This document shows, in pieces, positions 35,946 through 46,900 of a stretch of 64,000 bases of DNA (positions within the stretch are counted from its first letter, which is position 1; every line of letters begins with the position of its first letter). The position numbers were made by a program, and so were the translations under genes. A model generated the notes under the pieces. The model ran no database searches. It saw only the letters and a program-made list of their open reading frames with translations, and had not been told where the DNA came from. Source of the stretch: Zobellia russellii (GTDB lineage Bacteria; Bacteroidota; Bacteroidia; Flavobacteriales; Flavobacteriaceae); contig NZ_JACSOI010000002.1 in the NCBI RefSeq assembly GCF_018728565.1, positions 62,001 through 126,000 on the forward strand, in the 5' to 3' direction.

Positions 35946-37016
35946 TTACTCTCGGATTCTTTCGTAACTGTCGTTTTCAAAACTAACTTTAAAATCGGAC
36001 TTAAAAAACGTGCTGGGCAAGTAATAATCAGTAGTGATTATTTGTGCACCCGATGCTTTTGCTTTTTCAAACCGATTGTAATCATTATCCCTAGCTTCTT
36101 GAGTATTGGCATCTGCACGCGTGCGCACCATGTACCCCAAACTCACCAATTTTTTAATTTGCTCAAAACTCTCAATTGGGTCGTTTAGAATCCGAAAAGC
36201 AGCAGTTGGGTTTCCTTCTTCTTGATTGACGAACAAAGCAGCTCCCTTTAAATTGGGGTAACTGGACAAATAGGTTTCCATTTTTTTCCCACCTTCATCC
36301 AAGACAAATAAAAATCGATTACGTACTTTGCTCAATAACGGCCAACCTTGTTCTAAAACAGCTTCTTCTAAGGTATCAAAATCACCCCGTACCAAATCTG
36401 GGGTCACCAACCGTTCTGAGGAAAAAACCGCTAAGATTTCCGCATTCAAATTTTTTAAAGCTTCCACATCAAACGGTAGTGGTTTTCTGGTGTTTGGTAT
36501 TTCACCATCTTTTGTATTGATAGTTATGATAATAGGGTTGTGCCCTTCGTTGGCATCGGACCACGATTTTAGCTCCTCTAAAGCTTCCTTAAACACCAAT
36601 TGATGGCTTCTAAAGTCAATTTCCTGCACATGAAAAACTTTGAGACCAGGTGTTTGTAGCTTTTTCTCCTCATCAAAAGGCTTTGGTTCGGCACCGGCAG
36701 CTTTCACGATTTCCAATCCCTTTGGGTTAGAATAATACCCACCTTCCGGATCATGAAAAACATCTAGTTCCAAACTGCGCAAACCTAATTCTAATTGTTC
36801 CGAAAGAGTAATATGCTCATACTCCAATCCGGACATAGCAGGATTCTTTTGCAACAAATACTCAAACAACGGTTTTTCAATGGCCACCTTATAGCTGTTG
36901 TGGCTACCAATGACCTGAATATCTGTCATCTTAAGGTTCCCTTTTTGTTCCGGCAATGTTTTTTTTACGAAAAATGCCGTCAATACCAATAAGATTAGAA
37001 GGTAAATAGTTTTCAT
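35946..37016 (-). CDS. PI-PLC-like phosphodiesterase (Ca2+-dependent PLC1 type)
   Basis: 356 aa. N-terminal hydrophobic leader (IYLLILLVLTAFFV), so exported or anchored. The barrel starts IQVIGSHNSYKV (catalytic His of the PLC fold), then LRSLELDVFHDPEGGYYSNP (Glu/Asp metal ligands and the second His) and FHVQEIDFRSH. These belong to the phosphatidylinositol-specific phospholipase C1-like family, which cleaves phosphodiesters. A hairpin terminator lies between susD and this gene, so its level may be reduced relative to SusCD. Its partner downstream is a phosphoesterase. Confidence 0.82.
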   Translation of the reverse strand: MKTIYLLILLVLTAFFVKKTLPEQKGNLKMTDIQVIGSHNSYKVAIEKPLFEYLLQKNPAMSGLEYEHITLSEQLELGLRSLELDVFHDPEGGYYSNPKGLEIVKAAGAEPKPFDEEKKLQTPGLKVFHVQEIDFRSHQLVFKEALEELKSWSDANEGHNPIIITINTKDGEIPNTRKPLPFDVEALKNLNAEILAVFSSERLVTPDLVRGDFDTLEEAVLEQGWPLLSKVRNRFLFVLDEGGKKMETYLSSYPNLKGAALFVNQEEGNPTAAFRILNDPIESFEQIKKLVSLGYMVRTRADANTQEARDNDYNRFEKAKASGAQIITTDYYLPSTFFKSDFKVSFENDSYERIRE

Positions 37017-37073
37017 ATAGACTGGATTAAGGTGTGATCTCTTTAAATTATTTTTTAAATCTTGAATTTAGTG

Positions 37074-37109
37074 TGAAAAAAAGCGGCAAGAAAGTTTATT
37101 TCTTGCCGC
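37074..37109 (-). terminator. Intercistronic terminator-like hairpin between susD and the PLC gene
   Basis: An 11-bp perfect stem (37083-37093 with 37099-37109, GCGGCAAGAAA) with a 5-nt loop is followed, on the minus strand, by seven T. It lies 26 bp after the SusD stop and 67 bp before the PLC start, so it probably attenuates rather than abolishes read-through. Confidence 0.8.
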
Positions 37110-37134
37110 ATCTTCTTTATTCTTATAAATGAAA

Positions 37135-38880
37135 TTAATAACCAGGATTTTGCACCAAAAAGCCCTGCTCACTTGAAGCTCCATCCATTGCTTTTTGAGG
37201 AATTGGGAACAACCTTTTGTTTACATCCGTATCAGTTTTACCCGTCCAGCTATCTTCATATTTACCGAAACGTATTTGGTAGTTTCTTCTGAAACCTTCC
37301 CAATACAATTCAAATCCGGTTTCACGGAACAAGATATCCAAATCAATGGCGTCCAACGGCTGTGGAATTTGCTCTGGGCGCGCGGTTCTTGACGTTCTTA
37401 AAGTATTGATATCCGCCAATGCACCAGCATTATCGCCATTTCTCAATTTCGCTTCGGCACGCATCAAATAAATCTCACCCAAACGAATCAAAACCAAGTC
37501 TACGCTACTGTTCGTACAACAGTTTGGTGCGGTGTGACTGAACTGGTATTTTGAGAAACGGTAACCTGTGTTGTGTAAACTACCTTCATCGGAAAAATCA
37601 ACTTCTAGATTATGATCTACATAACGAATGTCCGCACCACTACTTCTTTTGTTGATAACCGGGTAAATTCTTACCGTACCGTCATCACAAGTTAAAACAT
37701 TGCCACCTTCATCTTTTCTAGGTCCCCAAATAATACCACGGATGATACCACGGTCTACTTCAAAATCTTGTGCTTCCACACAGTAATAGTGCTCAGAATC
37801 GTTAGTAGGGTTCACTCCCGTTAAATCTTGAAGTTCCTCTGGAATGATAGTATTCGTTTGCGAGAAACGGGCATCGGCATCCGCTGGATCAACATCGCCG
37901 TAAGCATCTACCCATGTTTGATAAAAATCAGAAGTAGCCGCTACCGCATCTGTACCACGTGTACTTGGGAATTCAGGTCTCGGAATCTGATCCCCGGACA
38001 TTGACCAGTAGGCCCAACGGCTATGCTCCGTTTGTAAAACCCCTCTTTGATCCAGCGCAAAAATAAGCTCAGGATTGGTGTTGTTATCGTCATTGAACAA
38101 TTCAAAATATTCAGCGGATAACGAATAAGGTCCGGAAATGATATCGCTCGTATACTCAATAACCTTATCCATATCCTCAGTGGTGAAATTTGGTGTTCCG
38201 TAAGGGTCGCGATAAACGGCAGCATTCAAATACAAACGGGCCAATAAAGCACTAACGGCATCTTTATTCAAACGGCCTGGGCCTTTTTCCGTACTGATAA
38301 CATCAACAACGGATAAAAGTTCACCTTCTATATAATCTATAGCATCTTGCCCTCTTAAAATTTCAGAGATTTCCTCTGAACTGGTTTTCTTAAAAACAAG
38401 ACCCCAATTATCTAAAGTAAGCATGTTTAAATACGCTTTCATGGCAATCATTTCGTACAATGCCGCTTGTGCTTCGGCATCACCAGCTTCCGCTTCTGGA
38501 CGCAACCTTTCTTCTGCTAAAACCGCTCTGGAAATGGTCAAAGTAATATTTGTCCAAGCATCGGATACCAAGCCATTGCCGGGCGTCATAAGGTGTTGGT
38601 GAACCGCAATAAATTTACCACCGTCAAACCAATCCGTTCCACCACGATACGGAAGTATACCTTCATCCGAAGCTACTTCCTGCAGTCCAAAATTAACGGT
38701 GTGCAACCATACATTTCTAAGCATACCATATACTGGAGCAATGGACCCACTAACGACTTCAGCCTCACCGGTTCCGGTCAACGACTCGTCAAGAATCTCT
38801 TCTTCCAAATCCGTACAGCCCAGAAATGGGAGCATCATTATAGCTATCGCCCATATTCTATAAACTATTCTATTTTTCAT
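37135..38880 (-). CDS. SusD/RagB family substrate-binding lipoprotein
   Basis: 581 aa. Lipoprotein leader (IWAIAIMMLPFLGC). SusD features: N-terminal SusD-like_3 region followed by TPR-type helical repeats, with YLMRAEAKLRNGDNAGALAD and the terminal RLFPIPQKAMD..NPGY that marks the family. It caps the SusC partner encoded 48 bp upstream on the outer face of the outer membrane. Ligand specificity cannot be read from sequence; the adjoining PLC-like and phosphoesterase genes suggest a phosphorylated organic compound. Confidence 0.94.
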   Translation of the reverse strand: MKNRIVYRIWAIAIMMLPFLGCTDLEEEILDESLTGTGEAEVVSGSIAPVYGMLRNVWLHTVNFGLQEVASDEGILPYRGGTDWFDGGKFIAVHQHLMTPGNGLVSDAWTNITLTISRAVLAEERLRPEAEAGDAEAQAALYEMIAMKAYLNMLTLDNWGLVFKKTSSEEISEILRGQDAIDYIEGELLSVVDVISTEKGPGRLNKDAVSALLARLYLNAAVYRDPYGTPNFTTEDMDKVIEYTSDIISGPYSLSAEYFELFNDDNNTNPELIFALDQRGVLQTEHSRWAYWSMSGDQIPRPEFPSTRGTDAVAATSDFYQTWVDAYGDVDPADADARFSQTNTIIPEELQDLTGVNPTNDSEHYYCVEAQDFEVDRGIIRGIIWGPRKDEGGNVLTCDDGTVRIYPVINKRSSGADIRYVDHNLEVDFSDEGSLHNTGYRFSKYQFSHTAPNCCTNSSVDLVLIRLGEIYLMRAEAKLRNGDNAGALADINTLRTSRTARPEQIPQPLDAIDLDILFRETGFELYWEGFRRNYQIRFGKYEDSWTGKTDTDVNKRLFPIPQKAMDGASSEQGFLVQNPGY

Positions 38881-38928
38881 TTTATTTTGTTTTTCTAAGT
38901 GGTATAAAAGTTATCTATTGTATTCCTT

Positions 38929-41900
38929 TTAGAACGTTACGTTAAGACCTACCATGAACGTTCTTGCCCTTGGATATGTAAAACGATCAATTCCGAAAGT
39001 TTGAATTCCGCCATCTGTTATACCTGTATTTACTTCTGGATCAAACCCTGAATAATTTGTGATTACAAAAAGGTTTTGACCGGTAACCGAAAAACGGATA
39101 TTCTGTACGGCATCTCCAAATCCGATTTTATCCGGATTAAGATTGTAGCCCAAAGTGGCATTGTTCAACCTTAAGAAGGAACCATCCTCCAAGTAACGTG
39201 TAGATACAGTATTAGAGTTATTAGGAGACTCACTTGGAAACTCCGTAGCAAAATCAGTACTGTTATTGGATCTAGACAATTGTGCCTTGCTAAAAAGGGT
39301 CATAGTGGTATGATTGTAAATCTCGTTACCGGAAACCCCGTTAAAATTCAAACCAAGGTCTAGTTCTTTATACTTAAAGTTCATGTAAAAAGCATAGATT
39401 AAATCAGGAATAGCACTACCTACAACACTACGGTCATCATCTAAAACTTCTCCATCTCCATTGATATCTTTAAACTTGTTTAGACCATCTTCCCCAATAC
39501 CATCAAATGTTAACATGTAGAAAGCACCAATAGACTCATTATTGATGTAGCCGTTAATGGTAGCATCCGTTTGACCCGAACCTTGGGCGGCGCCTGTTGT
39601 CAATACCGAATATGGCGAATCTTTTACCTCATTTTGAATGTAGGTAATGTTACCTCCAATGTTATACGAGAAATCTCGTGTAGCATCACTATTGTAATCC
39701 AAGCCAAATTCTATTCCTGAGTTGTGGATTTCCATATCCTTAATATTGCTCCAATAGGTAGATGTAGGTTCTACCGGGTCTGCAGGAACAACTTCCAACA
39801 AAATATTGGTAGACTTTTTATTGAAGTAATCCAAGGTACCGGTCAATCGATAATTGAAAAGTGCAAAATCTATACCCAAATCTATTTGAGTAGAAACCTC
39901 CCATTGTAAATCTGGATTAGCCAAACGTGTAAATACAATTCCGTATGGATACCCATCTATAGAAGTGGCATCGGTATCGATTGGATAAGTGCTTAAACTC
40001 TCGCCACCTGTTACCAATCTATCTTCTGCAAAACTAGCTTTTGTGATTTTTGAAGGAATTTCTTGGTTACCCGTTTTACCCCAGCTGGCACGAATTTTTA
40101 AATTATCGAACATTGAGTTAGCCATAAAAGCTTCATTGCTAATATTCCAACCCAGAGCAAATGATGGAAAATATCCGTACTTGTTGTTCTCTCCAAATTT
40201 TGAAGAACCATCCGCACGAAAGGTAGCCGTGGCTAAATACCTATCATCATAGGTGTAGTTCAACCTTCCAAAATATGACTGCAATTCATTTTTTTCAGCT
40301 GCAGAACTTACTGAGGTAGGGTATTCATCCGTACTTGTCTGATCTTGGTATTTAGGTTCTATATTGTTATTCGCAAAACCTCTATATGAAAATGTTCTAG
40401 TCTCATCTTCGAACTTCTGATATGAATGGCCCGCTAAAACAATTAGGTTGTGCACATCATTTTCCCAAGTGTAAGTAAGTGTATTTTCAACCAGTTGATT
40501 GGTATTGGTACTGATTTCACTTTCCAGCGACCCGTCCGAAACATTAGACTCGTTCACAACAGATGGAAATGGCCTATATTGTCTATCTCTGTTAGTAGCG
40601 GAGTAATCAACACCAAGGTTTAGTTTGTACACAAAGCCATCTACTAGAGTTACAGATGGAGAAATACTTGCCAAAATACGGTTGTTCACAGAAGTATCGC
40701 TATAAAGTTCATAACGCGCAACTGGATTCAAAGCGTTGGTGTTCAACAAGGTTGGTTCACCGTTGGTGTATGGGGCAATTGTTGGGTTTAAGCTCAACAT
40801 ATCGCTAATGGTAGAATTGATGTCCGGCCTCAAATTTTCGGTGTGGGATGCGGTAATATTATAATCTACGTTTAACCGACCATCAAACGCTTTTTGGTTC
40901 ATGTTCAGTTTTCCCGAGTATCTTTTCAAATCACTGTTTTTCAAAATACCTTCTTGATCTTGATACCCTGCGGATGCGAAATATGAAAACTTCTCACTTG
41001 TAGCTCCGCTCATTGAAAAGTTCACGTTTTGCGAAAGTCCGGTTTGGGTCAATTCATCTTGCCAATCGGTGTTCGCTCCAAAATCTTCAAGCGTTCCGCC
41101 AGCGGCAACCACCTCTCTCCTAAAATCATCGGCACCAAAAACATCTATCGTATTTGCCATAGAAGACATTGCCGAAGACACAGAAAAGTTCATTTCGGTT
41201 TTCCCTGATTTTCCTCTTTTGGTCGTAATAACCACAACCCCGTTTGAAGCTCTAGAACCATAGACCGCAGTGGCACTGGCATCCTTTAAAACATCGATAC
41301 TTTCAATATCATTGGGATTCAAAAAATTCAATGGGTTGGTGGCAACACCTGTAGAGGAATTATCCAATAAAAACCCATCTACAACATACAATGGCTGCGT
41401 ACCTGATCGTAAACTCCCAATACCTCTAATAATGACATTTTGAGATGCTCCAGGCTCACCACTTGTGGCAGCAATATTTACCCCAGCCATTTTACCTTGT
41501 AAAAGTTCGCCAGGATTGGCAACCACACCTTGGTTAAAATCTTCACTTTTTACAGAAGCGATAGCACCTGTGATATCAGAACGCTTTTGCGTACCGTAAC
41601 CTACCACCACCACATCTTCTAATTGTGTAGCATCTGGATCAAGTTGTACGTTTAAATTGGATTGGCCGTTTACGGATACTTCTCTAGTTGAGTACCCTAA
41701 ATAAGAAACAACAAGCACAGCATTTTGAGAAGCGTTGATAGTGTAGTTACCATCAAAATCTGTGGTAGTTCCGTTGGTGGTTCCTTTTTCAAGTACGGTC
41801 GCACCCGGTAACGGCGTGCCAGTTTCATCTGTAATAACACCGGAAATAGCTTGTTGTAGAGGCTCTAAGCTACTGTTAGTTGACACTACCGTAGTTTCTT

Positions 41901-42006
41901 TACTATTAATAGCTAACGAATCGGATGGACTGGTACTGAACCCCGCCCACGTTACGAACCATACCGAAGCACAGACGATTTTTGAAAATCGAATTTTTGA
42001 ATACAT
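38929..42006 (-). CDS. SusC/RagA family TonB-dependent transporter
   Basis: 1025 aa. Signal sequence, carboxypeptidase-like regulatory domain (ISGVITDETGTPLPGATVL, residues about 54-130), TonB box LEDVVVVGYG, plug domain with VIIRGIGSL and VDGFLLDNSS, then a 22-strand barrel ending FMVGLNVTF. Complete with no frameshift. First gene of the operon with SusD, PLC-like and phosphoesterase genes. A TAGTTTTG -7 box lies about 70 bp upstream with 11-bp-spaced repeats behind it. Confidence 0.94.
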   Translation of the reverse strand: MYSKIRFSKIVCASVWFVTWAGFSTSPSDSLAINSKETTVVSTNSSLEPLQQAISGVITDETGTPLPGATVLEKGTTNGTTTDFDGNYTINASQNAVLVVSYLGYSTREVSVNGQSNLNVQLDPDATQLEDVVVVGYGTQKRSDITGAIASVKSEDFNQGVVANPGELLQGKMAGVNIAATSGEPGASQNVIIRGIGSLRSGTQPLYVVDGFLLDNSSTGVATNPLNFLNPNDIESIDVLKDASATAVYGSRASNGVVVITTKRGKSGKTEMNFSVSSAMSSMANTIDVFGADDFRREVVAAGGTLEDFGANTDWQDELTQTGLSQNVNFSMSGATSEKFSYFASAGYQDQEGILKNSDLKRYSGKLNMNQKAFDGRLNVDYNITASHTENLRPDINSTISDMLSLNPTIAPYTNGEPTLLNTNALNPVARYELYSDTSVNNRILASISPSVTLVDGFVYKLNLGVDYSATNRDRQYRPFPSVVNESNVSDGSLESEISTNTNQLVENTLTYTWENDVHNLIVLAGHSYQKFEDETRTFSYRGFANNNIEPKYQDQTSTDEYPTSVSSAAEKNELQSYFGRLNYTYDDRYLATATFRADGSSKFGENNKYGYFPSFALGWNISNEAFMANSMFDNLKIRASWGKTGNQEIPSKITKASFAEDRLVTGGESLSTYPIDTDATSIDGYPYGIVFTRLANPDLQWEVSTQIDLGIDFALFNYRLTGTLDYFNKKSTNILLEVVPADPVEPTSTYWSNIKDMEIHNSGIEFGLDYNSDATRDFSYNIGGNITYIQNEVKDSPYSVLTTGAAQGSGQTDATINGYINNESIGAFYMLTFDGIGEDGLNKFKDINGDGEVLDDDRSVVGSAIPDLIYAFYMNFKYKELDLGLNFNGVSGNEIYNHTTMTLFSKAQLSRSNNSTDFATEFPSESPNNSNTVSTRYLEDGSFLRLNNATLGYNLNPDKIGFGDAVQNIRFSVTGQNLFVITNYSGFDPEVNTGITDGGIQTFGIDRFTYPRARTFMVGLNVTF

Positions 42007-42076
42007 AAATTAAAGTGTTGAATTATTTAGATTGCTCTACATTTCAGAGCCTAGTTTAATAGGTTCTTTCTTGGCG

Positions 42077-42132
42077 CAAAACTATTTTATTTGAAGACTG
42101 GCATTGTTAAGACACCTTTAGGAATATATTAA
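42077..42132 (-). promoter_or_regulatory. Putative activator-dependent promoter with 11-bp-spaced repeats (Pho-box-like)
   Basis: On the minus strand TAGTTTTG (42084-42077) matches the Bacteroidota -7 box TAnnTTTG, with no TTG at -33. Instead three 7-mers stand 11 bp apart: TTAATAT (42132-42126), CTAAAGG (42121-42115) and TTAACAA (42110-42104). A further pair of TGTTA words 11 bp apart lies at 42157-42174. Seven-base units with 4-bp gaps are the layout of PhoB sites, and the operon encodes two phosphodiester/phosphate enzymes. The match is by spacing, not by a known flavobacterial consensus. Confidence 0.35.
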
Positions 42133-42715
42133 CTACCCTCTAACGTTTTGGCCTAATGTTAGCAGATTGTTACCTTTTTTGTAAGGCATCAAAAAGCAAA
42201 CAAACAGCATAGTCTTTAATCAACGTATTACGATGAAATATCTTACAAACACTAAATGGCTGTTTTTTTTGAAGCTTAAGGCGGTTGAAATTTTTCTATG
42301 GATAAAGTAGTTCAAGACGAGGCCTTCATATTTCTTTTATAAATTGTGGTCCTAGCTAAATACAGAATATTAACATAGGTATCACCTCCTCCCCCAAAAA
42401 CCAACAGAGCAACATTAGAAAAATCAGTGCGAATAAAAGTTTGGTAATAAAAGAAGAGACAAACAAGGTCCTGCGCCCAAAAGGTTTACCTAAAATGTGA
42501 TGTACAAGGGTAATTTTCGTAAATAGAAGAAATATGGCGCATTAAAGTGTCTCAGAGCTAGAAAGAATGAAGAAGCTGAAAAGATGACAATTCACCGTTG
42601 AAAAAATCTTTCCACTTGTTTGAGCTTGAACCGATAGATTTTGTAAGGCATGCAAAAAAAACATCTGATACGGTCGCTAAAACTTCAGATGCTCAATAAG
42701 GTTATGAAAAGACAG

Positions 42716-42847
42716 TTAAAATGGTATCTCGTGATTCAATACCCGAGTAATGAAAAAGACGGTCAAAGAAATGACCAAACAAACTATTCCTGCTAAAACA
42801 TCCTCATTCTCTACCTGACGTATAAGTTTATTATACAGACCTTTCAT
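42716..42847 (-). CDS. 43-aa single-pass membrane peptide
   Basis: A short frame in the 1-kb gap between PorP and SusC: ATG at 42847-42845, stop at 42718-42716. It encodes MKGLYNKLIRQ, an acidic turn VENEDV, then a clean transmembrane helix LAGIVCLVISLTVFFI and a short tail. Positive-inside layout, normal codons and a proper stop make it look real despite its size. No family is recognised. The remainder of the 42007-43034 gap shows only the SusC promoter region. Confidence 0.45.
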   Translation of the reverse strand: MKGLYNKLIRQVENEDVLAGIVCLVISLTVFFITRVLNHEIPF

Positions 42848-43034
42848 ACCACATAATTTTCTGCAAAATTCCGTTTAAATGGCGATTAACAGACAGAAAA
42901 TCGATAAACGGAGCGTCTAACGGGTTAAGGTTTATACCCTATTTACATCATCTAAAATTATGTGCTTTGTATCGACTTTATTGTTTTTAAAAGTTAGAAC
43001 CACAAAACAAGGTAGCTAACATCTACATATAGCC

Positions 43035-43958
43035 TTAGAAGAAACGAGGTGACTTTAATCGGTTCAATCGAGAAATCCATTGGTAACGCAGGAATATCTC
43101 GTGTGTACCCGTATTGTAATTCCCCAGACCACTAGTGGTGTAATCGTACGCGTAACCAATGTTGAACTGTGGAGAAATCTGTAAACCGAAAACACCGGCC
43201 AGAGAGTCGTCCCATCTATAGTTGACCCCTAAAGTAAATTTTTCGTTGAACATAAAATTCGCAGATACATCTACCGAAACTGGCGCTCCTATTACCTGCT
43301 TTATAAAGAAGGAAGGTTTGAATTTTATTTGATCGTTCAAATCCATCACATAGCCTCCAATGAAGTTAAAATGAACCTCTTCATCACTGGTCTGCTCAAT
43401 TTCATTATCATAATGCTCCGAAGGAAATAGATTCGGTACCGAAAAACCAAAATAGGCCTTTTCGCTATAATAGAATGCACCGACACCAATAGACGGAAAC
43501 AATTTACCTTTTATATTTTCATTAAATTGAACATCATCTGCATCTCTTCGTATACCACGGGAAAAGTCTAAATTAAATACCCGAACTCCCGCTTTCAGTC
43601 CTAATCCGAGTCGGTCACCCCTTTGGTTGATTACCAATTGGTGGGCATAGTTACCATCTACATACGTTTCCGTAGCCGGCCCCAACTCATCTTGAATCAA
43701 AGAAAGGCCTAATCCGTCAAACTTTCCCACAGGGGTATCCATACCAAAGGTTATGGTTTTAGGCGCACCTTCAATACCTGCCCATTGAGTTCTGTACAAA
43801 GTCAACAAGGTCAAATGCCCCCTTGAACCTGCATAGCCCGCATTTACACTCAGCGGATTGTATTGGTATTGCGTATACTGCGGATCTTGCTGACCCCAAA
43901 CGCAACCCGTAACGAACCACAGGCAAATGCATATTTTAAATAAATGATTTACTTTCAT
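43035..43958 (-). CDS. sprF: PorP/SprF family type IX secretion-associated outer-membrane protein
   Basis: 307 aa. Signal peptide (ICICLWFVTGCVWG) followed by the diagnostic QQDPQYTQYQYNPLSVNAGYAGS, then beta strands ending in FLRYQW. PorP/SprF proteins bind the type B C-terminal signal of large adhesins and help their passage and retention by the type IX system. It starts 9 bp after the giant adhesin gene, the standard pairing, so it is the dedicated partner of that adhesin. The gene symbol indicates family, not proven orthology to SprF. Confidence 0.93.
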   Translation of the reverse strand: MKVNHLFKICICLWFVTGCVWGQQDPQYTQYQYNPLSVNAGYAGSRGHLTLLTLYRTQWAGIEGAPKTITFGMDTPVGKFDGLGLSLIQDELGPATETYVDGNYAHQLVINQRGDRLGLGLKAGVRVFNLDFSRGIRRDADDVQFNENIKGKLFPSIGVGAFYYSEKAYFGFSVPNLFPSEHYDNEIEQTSDEEVHFNFIGGYVMDLNDQIKFKPSFFIKQVIGAPVSVDVSANFMFNEKFTLGVNYRWDDSLAGVFGLQISPQFNIGYAYDYTTSGLGNYNTGTHEIFLRYQWISRLNRLKSPRFF

Positions 43959-43967
43959 TTTGTCTTT

Positions 43968-46900
43968 TTATCTACTGATATATAACCAACCTGATTTTGG
44001 TGATGTTGTGCCGTCACCCAGTTCTAAGGTGTAATAATACGTTCCTACAGGAAGCTGATCCGAATCTCCTAATTTTGCTCTGTCCAATGACCTTCCATCC
44101 CAGGTATTGTCGTAACCTATTGTGGTGAAGACCATGGTTCCCCATCGGTTATAGACCGTTAGCACATTATCCGGATATTCTTCTATGCATTCGATAAAGA
44201 AAATATCGTTGGCACCATCACCGTTAGGCGAAAATTCATTGTACACCGTTAAACAGCTGGATTGAGTCACATCCGGCGTAGCCTCTGCCCTATCGTTATC
44301 CATGTTTAAATCGATTTGATCTACGTAAATCAATTCGGCAACATTGGTATAATCATCAACATCCGTAACCGTTACCGTCATTTCTAAATTCGCTTCGGTA
44401 TCCACAGGCAAGGAAGGAATTTCCCAAGTGGACGTGGTTTCATTATACGCACCGTAATCCGCCGTATGGCTCACTAAAACATATCCAGAAGGCAAGACAT
44501 CTTCAATACCAATGTTCGTAGCCTCGTATGCGTCATTATTGCCTACAATAACTCTAAACACTACCGTATCACCATGGAACGTCTGCGACTTGTCTACCAT
44601 TTTACTGATTTCCAAATCCACACTTGGTGCATTTATGATGTGTAAAACCTCATCGTCTTCACTTTGATTTCCATCATCATTATTCGGACTAGAATCAGGA
44701 TCAAACTGGTCCATTGCCGTAATCTGTGCAATATTGTCGTATTCACCAATTGCATTTGTTGGTGCATTCAAGGTTACTTCATAACTCACTGTTTGGCTTC
44801 CGACACCTACTGTGGCCATAGACCAAGTGATGGTATTTCCGGAAACAACGCCACCATTATTTACCGTACCCAAGGTATAACCGATTGGCAGCACATCTTC
44901 TACCGATACGTTGGTTGCGATACCCGGACCGTCATTGGTAACCGTCACTTCAAAAGTTACCGTATCACCTGCATTTGGTGTTGGATTGGATGCCGCGCTC
45001 AAATTCTTAGATAGACTTAAGTCCGCTGGAATCAATACAATTTCAGCATTGTCCTCGTCATCTTCGCTTTGATCGCCATCGTCATTATTCGGACTAGAAT
45101 CCGGGTCCAATTGGTCAACCGTCGTAACTTGAACCGTGTTGAAATACTCACCATCAGTATTTGTAGGCACGTTGATAGTTACCTCAAAAGTTATTGTTTG
45201 GCTCGTACCGCCAGGTACCGTAAGTCCGTTCCAGCTGATAGTATTTCCGGTTTGGGTTCCGCCATCGTTAATAGTCGTTACCGTAAATCCGGTAGGCACA
45301 TAATTTTCAAGTGCAATACCCGTGGCATCATCCGTACTGCTGTTGATAATCTCAATGGAGAATGTTAATGTATCACCCGGGTTACCCGAATCCGGGTTCA
45401 CCGTATTTACGATTTCCAAATCCGAAGACTGCAGTCGCATAGAAACGGCATCCTCATCATCTTCACTCTGATCACCATCCTCATTATTAGGCACAGAATC
45501 TGGATCATACTGATCAACGGTGGTTACCTGAACCGTGTTTAAATATTCATCTGCTACGTTCGTAGGATCATTTACGGTCGCATCATAAGTCAATGTAGTC
45601 GTCGTACCATTCGGAATGGTCAACCCTGACCAAGTGATGGTATTTCCGCTTTGTGTACCCGCATCGTTTACCGTAGTTACTGTAAACCCGTCAGGAACGA
45701 TATTTTCTAGGGATACGTTTGTAGCATCATCCGGACCGTTATTTTGAACGGTTACCGTCAACACCACTATGTCATCAGGATTTCCGCTAGGCTGAGAAAT
45801 GGTATTCGTTACTTCTAGATCCGCCACTTGTGGAATTACCTCAGCAGAAGCTTCGTCATCTTCACTTTGGTCGCCATCATCGTTATTCGGAGCGGAATCG
45901 GAATCGTAATTCGTAGCCGAAATCACCTGCGCAATATTCAAAAATTCGTTAGGTGTAGCTGTTGGAGCATTTACCGTTGCAGAAATATCGATTGCAACTG
46001 AATTTCCATTGGTCAATGCAGACAACGTCCAATCTCCCGAAACCGCATCATAGGTTCCATTACCAGCGCCACTAGTATCACCTGTGATGGTATATCCCGT
46101 AGGAAGTACATCATTTATAACTGTTCCGCCAATATCATCACTAGGCCCGTCATTATAAGCCGTCAACGTAAATGTTACCGTATCGCCCACATTAGGTGCC
46201 GCATCATCTACAATTTTTTCAATTCGAATATCAGAAGTTGCATTCACGGTAATCGTAAGGCTATCGGTATTTTCACAAGTATTTCCATCGGTACCGATTA
46301 CGGTATAGGTGGTCGTCACTAGCGGATAGACCGTATCACCATCGGTTACACCATTATCCCACACATAGGAAGTCGCTCCGGAGCCCGTTAAAGTAACTGG
46401 TTCCCCTGCGTTTATAGTCGTAGTAGTCGCATTTGCCACTACATTTGGCAATGGATGAATCGTTAAGGAAACCGCTGTTCTATTGAAACTTGTACACGCC
46501 GAAGTATCGTCACTGCTTTCCGCATAATAGGTTACATTACCCACTGCATCAAGAATTGGATTGGCTACAACAGTACCACCAGTTGCGGCATCATACCAAA
46601 CTATACTTGCTCCCGCAGGCGCCGTTGCCGTAGCGGTCAACGTTTGAGTTGGGTTGGCATCACATTCTACCTGATCACCACCGCTAATCGGGTCGGCCGG
46701 AGTTGCTTCCATCGTAAGTGTAACAGCTGTTCTGGTGCTACTGATACAGTTCGTCACATTCTCTACACTTTCCGCATAGAAAATAGCTGTTCCCACAGTA
46801 GATAAAGATGGGTCGGCAACCACACTACCGCCTGTTGGCGCATCATACCAAACTATGGTTGCATCTGCAGGTGGCGTAGCCGTAGCAGTCAACGTTTGAA

